From assembly GCA_014898425.1 (NCBI GenBank), contig RCSZ01000014.1:1054001-1118000 (forward strand): a DNA stretch of 64,000 nucleotides, given 5' to 3'. The first letter of the stretch is position 1; each line of letters opens with the position of its first letter. This DNA comes from Botryotinia globosa (Eukaryota > Ascomycota > Leotiomycetes > Helotiales > Sclerotiniaceae). Below, in pieces: positions 13,008 through 25,700 of this stretch. The notes under the pieces were generated by a model. It ran no database searches. It had not been told where the DNA came from and was given only the letters and a program-made list of their open reading frames with translations. A program made the position numbers and the translations under genes.

Positions 13008-14085
13008 ATGGTATGTATTGTTCTATCTCAGTCCGGTATCACACTAATGTCATGAGAAAGCAATACTCTGCCAGGCTTGAAACATGAAAGATGGAAAGGC
13101 TGGGGAACAAAAATGACGATGACAAGCCTCGATTGCCAAGAAACATTCATCTTGACTTCAAAAAATTGAAAGAAATACAGATAAGAGCTTTAAAATTAGA
13201 TCGCAACTAGGGATATCGGTTAGCGATTTACTAATAGTAACGACTCGTTGACAAATAATGTTACATATCTTACATGTATACATCCACCTTACAAAGTCTG
13301 TTTATTAAGCACGATATTATATACTAGTATTCATTAATACACATGTACAAGCTATCTGCCTTGAGTTCACATAGCAAGCAGATCTAATTCGGGCCGTCAA
13401 CCGATCATCTTGTAACAAGCGAGCCTCTTCAGACTTGGCCGACATACAGAAGTATTATGAGACTACGACACGACGATAATAGTAATTTGAATTGACAAGT
13501 TGTTTGCAAAGAAGCAAGTGGATCATAAGGATCTGAGAATCTAAATACAAGTGTGTACTCAGGAGATGCGATGTCGGAAAGCAAGTAAACGAAATAGTGT
13601 GTCATAAAACGTCATATGCACCATGCCTAAAACACACTTGTTTGTATGCAAATCAAAGTCACATAAGAAAATCTCATAAAATAATCGTTGCGAAGCATTT
13701 GTATTCAATCTGTCCAGGCAAGATAACTAGTCAAGAATAGAAAACAGTTCGGTCGAAAGATTAATGCAATACTAGGAATACTTGAGAAGAAAACGATAAC
13801 TTTTTTTTCCGACTTTTTTTTCCGACTTTTTTTCCCGCTTAGCCTGAATTTGTTTGATCTGATTCGATTTGATATGATAGAACTGTGAAGCTGCTTACAA
13901 CAAGTGATAGTAAAAGAAAGGAAATATTGAGATAGGAAATACTCGGTGTGTATTATCTTGCTGACTATGATCTGAATTTACAGTTGACCATTAGCAATGA
14001 CGAGTTTGAGGAATTTGGAGAAGAGATAGAAATAACTGACTAAGTCACAGACTGCCATATACCATCACCATCACATATAAATCTA
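13008..14085. other. Intergenic region
   Basis: No gene seen. Contains a T-rich tract with three TTTTTTTCCGAC-like units at about 13800-13838. The right part is the downstream flank of the minus-strand Vps62-like gene. Confidence 0.5.
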
Positions 14086-15392
14086 TCAAAGAGTGCAACC
14101 ACCGAGATGCACATCCTCATTTGCCACAGCCTCAATCTCACCCAAAATAGTTCCGCCGTTATTCATCGTCCCCTTCATATAAACGTGCTTACTAAAAAGC
14201 ACCGTACAAGTTTTGGGTAGCACTTCGAATCTCTGCATAATCTCCGTTTCCGTAAACTCAGTAAAACTCGTTGATTGTGTATGTGTAAACTGATAATTCA
14301 ACGTAACTGACATTTCGGCGAGTTTGAAACCATGGGAAGCAGTAATCGAAATGCCAACTTGATGTTCAAAAGTTTCCGTCTGTGTTGTGGAGATACCGGA
14401 TTTGATGCGTTGTTCGCGTGTGAAACTTCCACTCCCACCGTTTTCGTACACACCTTCAACATACCAAGCGATCGCTTTGCTAATTGATATAAAAGGCTTT
14501 TCAATCTGGGCAATGGTACGGGGGTCTTCGGACCAGAAGAAGCAGCGCATGGGGAGAGTGACGGCGGCTTGTTCAACCACGGCATAAGTTTTTCCCGTGT
14601 TTGGGATGGAAGTTTTTGAGAAAGTGGGAACGGATTGATCAAACTCTTGGAATTCGTTCCCTAGGTCTAGGACCGGTACGAATGCGAGTCCGGTGTGAGG
14701 TGGACTGTAGTTATTGGAGTGGATGAATGTGTCGGCGAAGAGGGGAATTTTTGAGCTGCCATTTACGCCCAAAGGCTCAGGGACTACCGCCCAGATAGAG
14801 ATGTCTGCGGATCTTCCGGATCCTCGGTCATTCCATACATCAGCGGGCCAGTAGCTGGCGGGTTTGACGAGATCGGCTCGTAAACACCAGAGGTAGTCGA
14901 CACTTGGTTTGTCGACACTGTTGACCATTAAATCTCCAAGGGCAACATAGCCAGCTGGAGCAATTCTATGAAAGTGAATGACCGAGTCAGTGCATGATTA
15001 CTCCTCATTTTATGCCACCTTTTGTTTCAAAATAGAAACAAAATCAAGACGGCTGAAGACATTACTTACGGACGCCAGACAGAACCCATATGCCAAGAGT
15101 GATCATTAGACTCCCACCACAATCTAGTATAATCAGTCGGTCTCTTGACTGCCGGATTTGGATTCGTCGAATTTGGGTTGGGTCCAAACAAGATTGTAGC
15201 TCTCCAATTGGCCGCCCAGTAATTTTGCTTGCCTACGCAGACTGTACCCAATGTACGCATATCTCCCTGTGGTACAGGGTTCCAGAAAGTGCATCCTCGA
15301 TGGGTTCCGTATTTATTGTTGTCCCAAGCCCAATGGTAGTCTTTCGTCATGGTGACTCTCAGGTCTCCATAGTCGCGGGTTTGGTTGGGCAT
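14086..15392 (-). CDS. Vps62-domain protein with a possible aerolysin-like C-terminal half
   Basis: Two exons (15070-15392 and 14086-14965; 104-base intron) give about 400 residues. Residues ~9-210 match the Vps62 (DUF946) family in layout: DLRVTMTKDYHWAWDN, the FWNPVPQGD block, RLWWES and APAGYVALGD, the last created exactly by splicing. From ~230 onward the sequence changes character. It contains SKAIAWYVEGVY (~270-281), then long strands of alternating Ser/Thr and hydrophobic residues (~298-352, e.g. VGISITASHGFKL and TSFTEFTETEI), ending in GCTL. Such amphipathic strands are seen in aerolysin-type beta-pore-forming proteins; this second-half assignment is inference. No N-terminal signal peptide is evident from the start at 15392. 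The frame is intact and the gene stands alone. Confidence 0.78.
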
Positions 15393-15766
15393 TCTGTAAG
15401 GAAGCTTGAATTTTGATTTGGATATGATGTTTGTTGGAATGGGTAATGAGATGGATCTGTTCGCTTGGTTAGGAAAAGTAATAATATTTTGAAGGAGTGA
15501 ATTCAGGTACTTATATGTAGAAAGGCGGATGTCAGGATATGGTATTCACATGTTATGGATTTTCTTTCTCCTTTTTGAGAGTATCACATTAGCAATAACA
15601 TGTACGCAAATAATATGCCACTCTGGATAATCTGACCTTGTTGACGTTGACGCCTTTCACATTCAGCTCATCTGATTACTCTGCCATGACGGGAGAACAT
15701 ATTGCGTATCCGAGCACATCCCAATGAGAAACCATTGCTCTTCTCCTAGCCCGATGACCCCGCACG
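15393..15766. other. Upstream region of the Vps62-like gene
   Basis: No gene seen; probable promoter of the minus-strand gene, ending at the tandem repeat. Confidence 0.4.
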
Positions 15767-16230
15767 CATCCAACTTCATTAGGTTTTATCCCCCCTCACA
15801 ATATGTAGTCCTACAATCAACCTCGTATTTCAAATCTAATTCTGCTATATCAAGTATCTCATTCGTGATATCGATTGCTTTACATACAAATCCAGGATCG
15901 TTACCCCTCTTTTAATCTAGTCAGCTCTATATGCATCCAACTTCATTAGGTTTTATCCCCCCTCACAATATGTAGTCCTACAATCAACCTCGTATTTCAA
16001 ATCTAATTCTGCTATATCAAGTATCTCATTCGTGATATCGATTGCTTTACATACAAATCCAGGATCGTTACCCCTCTTTTAATCTAGTCAACTCTATATG
16101 CATCCAAACCTATTAGGTCTTATCCCCTCTCAAAAAATATGTAGTTCCACAATCAGACCCCCATTTCAAATATGACTCTGCTGTGTCAGGAGTTTGATCT
16201 GTCATAGTGATTCTTCATTTCCAAATGCTG
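15767..16230. repeat. 167-base tandem repeat, two near-identical copies plus a diverged third
   Basis: Units begin CATCCAACTTCATTAGG at 15767 and 15934, and CATCCAAACCTATTAGG at 16101, so the period is exactly 167. Copies 1 and 2 differ by only one or two bases over 167. Copy 3 carries many substitutions and small indels and fades by about 16230. The pattern indicates a recent duplication of one unit next to an older one. Confidence 0.9.
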
Positions 16231-16578
16231 TATTAATTTGTGCTCACCCACTAGTATATGTTGTTGTTGCGATGCAATGATGTGCATGCGATGTGCGTTA
16301 GCGCACATCGCGTGCATATAGGCCTCGCTGTCTCTAAATCTGAAATAGTATCAACGATAGGAGTGTATCGAAATCCTTTTCTTCTTCGAAGAAATCATCA
16401 AAATGATAAGGATGTTGAATATTAAAGCTAATTTATTCGCAATAATATCAAATCATATAGAATAATATCTAAAAAAAAATTATTATTAACTACTATTTAA
16501 GAAAAATTGAAGTATTTATTTCTTTAATTGAAGATTTATCTCCTTTATATTCTTACTATTTACGAGGATTATTAGTAC
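16231..16578. other. Transition from gene-bearing to AT-rich DNA, with a hairpin
   Basis: Contains an imperfect inverted repeat at 16284-16319: GATGTGCG and CGCACATC around a TTAG loop, extended outward by GTGCATGC/GCGTGCAT with wobble pairs. From about 16430 the sequence becomes strongly AT-rich. No gene seen. Confidence 0.6.
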
Positions 16579-17012
16579 TAATAGTCGACTCTTATAAGCG
16601 GCCGACTAATTAGTTCCTAATCGGGGAAAGCGAATATCCCCGGAAAGCGAATTATCCCTACTCAATAATAGAATATCATAATATATTAAATTTAATAAAT
16701 CACAATTATTAAACACTTTATTAAAATTAATAAAATACTATTTCTTATACTTTATTCATTATACCACCTATAACAATAACATTATTGATTTAAACTTTTA
16801 TTAATAAATAATATTAAATAACTATATGATTCAATTAAACTCTCTTTAATCGATATTAATAGTTTAATTCTATAATACTTTTATTAATAAACTATTTTTT
16901 AAAAGAATCAAATATATAACATTTTGAATTTAAACAAGAACAATTCGCTTCCCGTAGACATTCGCTTTCCTCGACTAGAAACTAGTCGGCCGCTTATGAG
17001 AGTCGACTATTA
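16579..17012. mobile_element. Miniature inverted-repeat element, about 434 bases
   Basis: The left end reads TAATAGTCGACTCTTATAAG followed by CGGCCGACTAATTAG. The reverse complement of the right end reads TAATAGTCGACTCTCATAAG followed by CGGCCGACTAG. Similarity continues inward through AAAGCGAAT motifs for roughly 80 bases per arm with small indels. The interior is AT-rich and non-coding. TA at both tips fits a Tc1/mariner/pogo-type (TA target) non-autonomous element, but the superfamily is inference. Confidence 0.75.
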
Positions 17013-17558
17013 TATATATACGCGAAAAAGGAAGTTTCGCCTAGTGACGCTCGATTCAAGCGATACAAATATCTAGTCTATACTATTTTAACTTTCTCAA
17101 CATTATAATAAAACGTAAAGAATAATTAATGAATTAATGAAACCATTTAAATTATTTTATTAAAGCCGATTTGAAATAAACAAAAAGTAATAAATACATA
17201 GGATAAGATAAAGATTTTCAAATCACATATTTTCAAATTTCAATCATTAACTAAATGAAATCATTATTTCAATATCTTGATTATTATTTGTGATTAATAC
17301 TACTATACGTCCCGCCGTTTGGTATTGGCCTCGGTAGTAGATCTGTACCCTGTCAGCATTCCCACCCCGGGAAACCCTACTCGATACCCGATCCCACGCA
17401 TCTTCATGTTGTACACGGTAGTACATTCTGTATATTAATAAACCTATCATGTCATCGCCCTCTTTTTAATATACTGACTATCAAGAATACCCCCAGCTGC
17501 GGTTTATGTATAAAATGATTCCTTGTAGTTACAGAACTGAAATTGTCAGTCCTACAAC
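17013..17558. other. AT-rich spacer
   Basis: Contains GAAAAAGGAA...TCGCCTAGTGA...CGATTCAAGCG at 17025-17062, which resembles 55370-55430, so it is probably a repeat fragment. The moderately GC patch at 17300-17410 has no recognisable gene. Confidence 0.4.
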
Positions 17559-17981
17559 TAGGGTTGGGATTTTTGATAATATATAATATCGTATATTCGT
17601 CACTCAAATATAATATCTAATATTAATCAAATTGTATTATATATATGATTAATTCTAAAATCTTATAAATTCCTATAAATTTCTATTAAATCCTATAAAA
17701 AATTTGTAAAAGGTTAATTTGAAGTTATTTTGAAAAGGAGATAATTTTTGTATAAATTATATAATTAATATTTGACTTTTAAATCCAATTATATACTAAA
17801 TTGAAAATTAGAATTTTTTAAAAACTTTTCTCAAAAATGATTTACTTTCATTTATTCTGATAGTTTGATTGGTCCAAAAAACATATGTATAAGCTTAGCA
17901 TAATAATTTATATGCCTCAAAAAGTACAATAATATAGATTTATATAATGAATTCTAAGATTATGTAATTCGCTCATCTCTA
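17559..17981. mobile_element. Degenerate hAT-like miniature element (relative of 54423-54815)
   Basis: Begins TAGGGTTGGG at 17559. The right end (reverse complement) reads TAGAGATGAGC, the same terminus with transition changes. The flanking octamers CCTACAAC (17551-17558) and TCTACAGC (17982-17989) match at 6 of 8 positions and both differences are transitions. Length (423) is close to the cleaner copy at 54423. Confidence 0.55.
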
Positions 17982-18458
17982 TCTACAGCAACCGTGCACT
18001 TCTATTTGATCGATCTCAAAAATACACCCAAATACACTATTTTATTACTTTTTAGAAACTAGATTATTATTCTTTTGAATAGTTTTTTTTAGAATAAATT
18101 CAATAATTTAATTATTTATATATAAATAATATTTATAATAAGATTTAATCCCACCTTCTTTTTAAAGAAACAATAGATATAATATATATTTTTAAAATTT
18201 TCTTATTAAAAAGTTCTTGAGAATTCGCTTATTTTGGCTGTAATTTCTAATATATTAGAATTTTAAAATATTAAGTGAATATTTTATAATATATAAAATT
18301 TCTAAAAATAAAATAAATAATTTTTATCAAAGAAAAGATAAAAATGAATAAATTAATATGACTATTCCAAAAATAAATATATAATTTTGTTTAAAACTAA
18401 ATATATTTAAATGATGAGTTTTGGTGCAAAATGACTATCGACTAAATAGAAGTGCCCT
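17982..18458. other. AT-rich non-coding DNA
   Basis: Very AT-rich, with no open frame or motif of interest. Consistent with RIP-mutated repeat DNA. Confidence 0.5.
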
Positions 18459-19891
18459 AGTAACCGATATCCCTATATCTTGCACATCCCTGTATCTTGC
18501 ATATTTTAACTTATTAAATCAGAAATCAATTTTAAATTCAAATATCATTATAATAATTTTAAAATTTAAGTAATAAAACTTTATATTTATTCAAAAATAA
18601 TATTAAAAATTTAAAAGATTTGAAATATTGAATTAAATATTAATCGATTTTCAATAATATTATTCTAAGATACTAATAATATAATAAAAACTGATATTTA
18701 AATAAATTATATAATTAAAAATTAGCTTTTTATATTCTTTTTTATTATTATTATTAACTGAAAATTTAAAATTTATAAAAATATAAATAATCAAGTTTTA
18801 TATAAAACTTTAAATTTTATATAACTTTAAAAAAAAGAAAAAAGATTTAAAAATAATTGTTTTTAAAATATTTTGATATATTTATTTATAATATTTTTTT
18901 TAAAAATTGAATATTTAAATTCCATTTATAAAATTATATTTTTATATACTAGAAAATATATAATATAATAATAATAAATGATATCAAAATAAAATATTAT
19001 TTAGAAATTTTAATAATTATATTATAAAATAATATATAAAAGAAAATAATAATAATTAAAATAAATCATTTTAATATTTGAAATAATAAAGCTATTATTT
19101 ATCTTTTTTTTTAATTAGAAATATTATATTTTCTTTTTTAAAAGAATTTTATTTATCAAAAAGTCTTTAAATTATATAATATTTCTAAGGTTTTTGAAAT
19201 TTAAATTCAATTCTAATTTGATTTTATAATATTAAATATTATTTATTGATTTCAAAATTTCAATTATATTCAAAATTCCTTTTTAAAAAATATTTCAATA
19301 AAAACTCTTCATTATTAATTATATAATTCTAATATTTTAATATCGATATTTTTTAATAATTAATTATATATATAAATATATAATAAAATATAGTTTTTTA
19401 TTATTTCAATATTAATATTAATATAGAAATAATATATTATAATTAATTACTTTTCAAAATATCATAGATATTTAATTTATAAAAGATTCTTATTAAAAAG
19501 AAAATTAATTATTAGAAATCTTATTATATATTGATATAATTTCAAGTTTTTAATATAAAATGTAACTTTTTTTAATTCTTTATATTAAAATATCTTCAAA
19601 TTTATATAAAAATATTCTAAAAGCAAACCTTTATTATTTTTACTATTAAATAAATTAATATATAATATTTTTATCTCAATAAACTTAATATCAAAATTTC
19701 TATTTCATTGATAATTATAATTATAATTTTATTTTTTTATATAAAAGAAATAATATTATAATATTTGTATTATAATTTTCAATAGAATCTAATGATTGAT
19801 TGATTATATATTATTTTTGAAATATTACTTTTAGAAGAAATGAAAGTGTGCAAGATATAGGGTTGTATAAGATGTAGGGATATCGGTTACT
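18459..19891. mobile_element. Inverted-repeat element with iterated 43-base termini
   Basis: Left arm 18459-18501 begins AGTAACCGATATCCCTATAT. The reverse complement of the right arm (19849-19891) begins AGTAACCGATATCCCTACAT. The 43-base arms match at most positions. Within each arm a CCCTRTATCTTGCA-type unit occurs twice, like the repeated binding sites in some transposon ends. The ~1.35 kb interior is extremely AT-rich with no surviving open frame, so any transposase is unrecognisable. Superfamily unknown. Confidence 0.7.
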
Positions 19892-20717
19892 GTACAACTC
19901 TCATTTTAGATTATACCCAAGTACAACCATCACAAGCACTTCCCCTCATCAGAATACACCGATTTCAGTAGTATTTCTCGATCGTGAGCAGTGAGAATGA
20001 ACGTTTCGAATTTTCTCGCATGTCGACTCTCAAATTAGTCGATTTGCATGATGATTTGGGTGGTTGTACAATAGTACCTCACAGCCCCTACCACAAACAG
20101 AATATTGGATTGGGCTGATAACAACAATCTTTTCAATCTGGAAAGCATGTTATACTGATGATTAATGGTATCACAATACATCAAGCCCATTTTTAGTCAC
20201 CACTTTTGAAGACCACAAGATTGATGAAGTGCAAATTTTGGGGGTTGTAAAAGAACGGGGGTGTAAATACTGAGCGGCTTGGCCAGCGGTCAAGTTTACA
20301 TGGAACCGCGACTAATGCGGCATAATCCCGTACTCCAGACCATTACTGATTGAATAGCAAAGTCATTGGGGGTTTGACTATTTTCGAATCTTTATGGCCT
20401 GGTTTCATGGGAAGTACCTATATCAACCATCGTAGGTCATGAGTATATAGTGAATTTGATTTATAAAAGAATAAAACTACCTTATTGGGAATTGAGGCAT
20501 TTTAGAACGGTTCTATATCGGATATTCAGTTGTATTATAACTATTATATTCACCTTTTCTGATTTTAATTTAGATTGTAATTCTTTTCATTAGATATTTA
20601 AAATGTATATAAATTAAATAATTATAAAGCTTTTTACAATTGTAGAATAAAAGATTTCTTAAATATTGCTTAGTAATCTTAAAAGTTGAAAGCTATTTAG
20701 AATTCTAATATTAGGAG
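19892..20717. other. Less AT-rich island between repeats
   Basis: About 19900-20460 has ordinary base composition, unlike the DNA on both sides. It holds no open frame of note and no recognised RNA gene. It may be a repeat fragment that escaped or predates the mutation process. Confidence 0.4.
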
Positions 20718-20880
20718 TGTCACGGCGCCAACTACGTTGCCTTTGTACCTTAGGTATAGATCCTTAATATACCCTTAGTAGACCCTTAGTGTACCCTATT
20801 TCCTATAATAGAGTCTCAACCTTTTATAGCATTTAGAATTCTTATGGTATAATATAAGTTTTTATCTATATTCTAATAAT
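20718..20880 (+). repeat. LTR-like direct repeat, left copy
   Basis: Starts TGTCACGGCGCC, a common style of fungal gypsy LTR start, and contains GTACCCTATTTCCTATAATA near the middle. A clear copy in the same orientation lies at 29787-29945. Most differences between the two are C-to-T or G-to-A, with the right copy more mutated. Probably a pair of LTR segments about 9.07 kb apart. Confidence 0.6.
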
Positions 20881-22790
20881 TTGTATTATCTTTTATAAAC
20901 TATTATAACTTTATTTGAAAAACCAAAATTATTATTAAAGTTATACTCTGATTATTTTATTAATCGTTTTGATTATATTTATTGTTAATTCATTATATAT
21001 TCTGATTATATTTATTATTAAAATAATTTTACTAAAAAGTAGTAAAGTTATATTAATCGATTTTAAACTATTTTTACAGAAATTATATTTTAATTACTTT
21101 ATCAATCGCTTTGATTGTATTTATTATTAATCTATTATATATCCTAAATATATTCATTATTAATCTATATTATTATCAAAAATAATCAATTAGATATCTA
21201 TATTTAGTTTATTTTTATAATTCTTTTTATTTATTTATATTATCAATTCTACTAAAGCTAATATCTCTTTATTTATAGATCTATTTAATAATTTAGATAT
21301 TATATATTTTGTAATTACTAAAATTGTATTTGCTTTGATTAAATCGATTATGAATTCATTATAAGTTTAAATTATTAATGCTTGATTATAGATTATTAAT
21401 TTAAAAAATATAATTGAGATATTGAAAATTATTATTTGTAATAATCTATAAATTCTATTTTGTTAAAAATATTTGATTGTTTTTGAGAAGTTTAATAATA
21501 ATAAGCAAGATATTACAAAATGTTAAGATTAATATATAATATTTTATAATATAATTAATTATTATTTGATTATAAATTATAAAAACAAATCGGAATTTCA
21601 AAAGATTATATTTCTTATCAATCTACTTTTTGATTTAATTTATATAAACAATTAAATATATTTCGATATAATTATTGATAATATATATGATTTCAATATT
21701 TAATCTTTTAGATAATATATTGTAATAAACATTTGATATAAATTGAACAAGCAATATTAAATCTTTGATTTGTTATAAAAAATCTTTATAGATTACAACA
21801 AATATAAGATAAAAAGGATTTTGTTTGATAATTTTATTATCGAATTTAAGTAGTTTATTATTAGATATAAAAAAACTATTAAATAGCAAATCATTGATTT
21901 TAAACTTAAAATTTTATAAGAATTAATTGATATCTTAATTAATTATATTAACAAACCCTTTGTTATTGATATTAATATATAAATAATCTAATGGTAGAAT
22001 ATTTATAATAATTTAGAAAAAAAGGTTTATTTTGATAACTAATATAAAAGCCAGAATATCAATTTCAATTGTAATTAATCGAAATCTTATAATAGAAAAC
22101 CAACTTCAATTACTATTTCTTTTATATTAAATCCCTTTAATAACTTTATATAATTGGATATTATTTGTTAAGTTTAATACCCTTAGCCTCATTATACCCA
22201 AAAACAATATCTTGAATATAGCCTCTACTTTTATTATAAGAAATCTAATTATATTAAGAATAATTATAATAAGAAACAAATCAATAATATAAAGTATAAT
22301 ATTAATATTAATATAAAATATAATCTTTATATTAATTACTTCTCTGTAATCAATTAATATTAGAGCCCTAAACCCTATCGTAATATCACCATTCCTATAT
22401 ATCAGAATCCGCTTATCAATTATTTTTCAATTTATTATAATATTATTGTTCTCTTATATTAGAATTTGCTTGCTAATTGTTTTTCAATTATATTATTATA
22501 CTATACTATTTTTATTTCTTCTAGTTTTATTTAAAAAGATTAATTTAGAAGGATATATTAAGGGATTTGTTTATTCAAAAAAAAGCGAGAACTTAATTTC
22601 CCAGTTTGATATTATTGGTATTACCATGGGGAATGGTGAAGACAATATAGTACTATGATTTATATTGTTATAATATTATTTGAGATTTTAAAAGCTAAAG
22701 CTATGAAATGTTTATATTTATAATATCGAAGCATTAGTATAAGTATTAATGTAGTTATATAATCTCTATCCCGATATTAACAACTTTTTA
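20881..22790 (+). mobile_element. RIP-destroyed gypsy-type retrotransposon, gag region
   Basis: The plus strand at about 22211-22270 still spells a gag zinc knuckle. The spacing of CX2CX4HX4C is kept, but all four ligands have become Tyr (codons at 22226, 22235, 22250 and 22265, in context LYFYYKKSNYIKNNYNKK). Cys-to-Tyr is G-to-A and His-to-Tyr is C-to-T, the transitions RIP makes on either strand. Many stop codons interrupt the frame. This fits an element entering from the LTR-like sequence at 20718. Confidence 0.65.
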
Positions 22791-25700
22791 AAATCATTGA
22801 ATTATATTCTTTTAATTAATGCCTTTTTTATTTATATAATCATTTATTCTTTTAATCTTTCTCAATCTATTCTATAATCTTAATCCTTATAATATTATTA
22901 TCAATCAAATCTTGTAAGGTTTGATATAATTTAGATTTAGTTATTGTATCAATTGAATTAGATTTTTTATCAATCTATTTAATCTTTATAATCTTTTATT
23001 TCTTGTATATTTTTCAAATAGCTATTATATTGATTATAAGTTTCTTTTCATTAATAGTTTCGAGTTTTGTAAAACAATTGTAAAGTAATTTGAAATCGAT
23101 GTATATGATTAATAGGATTTTATAATTTAGAAAGATTTTATCAATTGTATTTTTAATTGTTGTATTAATATCGAAATCTAAAACTATATTATAGAGTTTT
23201 AATGTTAATATATTTCTAATAATTCTTTTGTATTTAATAAATAATTAATAGATAATGTTAGTTTTATTATATTTATTTATTAGAATAATAATATATTCAA
23301 TTTGAAAGAATAAATCTTTATTATTAATAAAGGATATATTAATGAATATAATTAATTTGAAGAAGTTTATATCAAATAGAATAAATTGTAATCTTTTTTT
23401 CGAGTTGTTGATTTGCTATTGAATATATTTGTTAAAGGAATTAATATTCTCTTTTTTCGAATTGATAATTTTTATAATATAAAATAGATTAAAAGCTATC
23501 TCTAATTGATATATAATTGTAATATATATTTTTCGAATATATTATATAATATATTGGTTTTTTATTATTACTAATTTTCTTAACTTATTATATATATTTT
23601 GTATATCAAATGGTTTCGATTTAACTAAATAAAGGTTTTTATATTGTTTTTTTTAATTAAGATAGATTATATTATTATATTATTGAATAATTAGATTATT
23701 ATTGAATTTAAGTAATATATCTAATATTGTTCACAATAAAGAAGCAGGCCAGTGGAATACATGTATTATTGATTATATAGATTAATTATACTAAGGTAAA
23801 ATCTAATTATAAAGTGGAAGTGATATATATATAGTAGTTTAGAGTATATATTACAACTTCTAATACTTCTTTAAAAAGCTTATTCTTTCAACTTTAGTAG
23901 TTAGTTTCTTTAAAATTCCTTTTATATATTTAATAACTGATTACTTCGAAATTTATTATTTTTTGATTATAGAATTATTATTTTAATATAATAAATTATC
24001 AAAATCCCATTGTATATGAATAGATTTTAAATTTATTTATTATTTTATATAATTTTCTTGAAATTATTAATTTTTGATAAATTCGATGTAAAATAAATTC
24101 AATAAATTTAATGAAATAAATGAAATAGATAGATTCAGTGATTTTGATTGATTTGATTAATTTAATCAATTTAATCAATTTAATCAATTTAATCAATTTA
24201 ATCAATTTAATCAATTTAATCAATTTAATCAATTTAATCAATTTAATCAATTTAATCAATTTAGTTAATTTGATCGATTTTGAAATACAAATTACAATTT
24301 CCAATACTTTTCCAAAAAGCTTATTTTCTTTGAAATCTTAATATATTTTTAAATCTCTTAAATATTATTCTTATATATAGTTTTATTAATTTATTTATAG
24401 CTATATCGCTTATATTGATATAATTAATATTAATTAAATATTTTTCTATAAAATTTTGAATAAAGTAATAATACATGTTAATATATTTTAATCGTTTATA
24501 TAAATATAGATTCTTGATTAATATTAGTATTCTTTAATTGTTTTCGAGCATTTAGATTTTATTATTATTTCTGATATATTGTAATTACTTTAAATCCCTT
24601 AAGAGTTGAGCTATCTATTACTTTTGTTTGATAAATATTATTATGGAAATGTATTCAGTTTTTATATTAAATATAGCTATAAATATCTGCTTTTTATTTG
24701 CTTATAAAATTAATCTATTATAAAACATTACTATCCTATTAGAAATGCTTTTTCAATCAATTCTATTATTTGCTTAATTTATATCAATATATACTTTGAT
24801 AATATATTATAAAAGATTATATTCTTTATAAATATCTAATTGAATTTCTTCAAGTCTAAAATATAGTTTTTATTTAATAATTGATTTCAAATATCTTATA
24901 AGATTTTTAAATATAATGTTATAATATTTGATAAAATTAGATATAGTTTATATTAATCTCTTGAAATTAAATGCAATATTTGGTTTAATATAAATTATAA
25001 AATGGATTATATTATTAATTATTTATTAATATTCATTTATATTAATAAGCTTGTTATTTAGAAGTATTAGTTATAATTGATTGTAATCCGAGATTGATAT
25101 CTTTCTTGAAATGTATTGATTATAAAAGATCTCAAATCAAATAAGTATTATATCTAGATATTCTTTTTAATTTATAATTAATGCTCTTTTTAATTTGTTA
25201 TAAATAATATATACTTCTAAAATCTTATTAATTTTCTTTAGATCTTTAATATTGAATTGAATAGAAAGGTTATAATAAAACTATTTAATATTGTATTTTT
25301 ATATAACAAATAAAATAATCCAATTTATTTTTATAATGTTATCAATAATAAGAAGAAAATATTTATATTCTCAAATAGATTTTGGAAAAGAGTTAGTAAT
25401 ATCAAAATAGATTAATTCTAGTTTTTTGGATTTTTATATATTTAATTGATTTGGGATTTTATTAATTATTTTTGTAAAAATATATATTTTATAAATATCA
25501 AGAATTAAAAAGATCTTGATAGATCTTTGAAATATAATGATTTTATATAGATTTCTAATTTTATTAAAATCAAGATAATTGAAATATTTATATCAAATAA
25601 GGTATCTTTTCTTTTTTGTTATAATTAATTCTTCAATTTTCCCTTTTATTTTATTAATGATTTCTATAGAGAATATAAAGAATATAGAATCTTTGTATTT

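Noticed and set aside
23999..24341. Open frames encoding long Leu-Ile-Asn or Leu-Ile-Lys repeats on both strands
   Set aside because: They are translations of a 9-base tandem repeat within a mutated retrotransposon; three-codon periodicity creates open frames on both strands.
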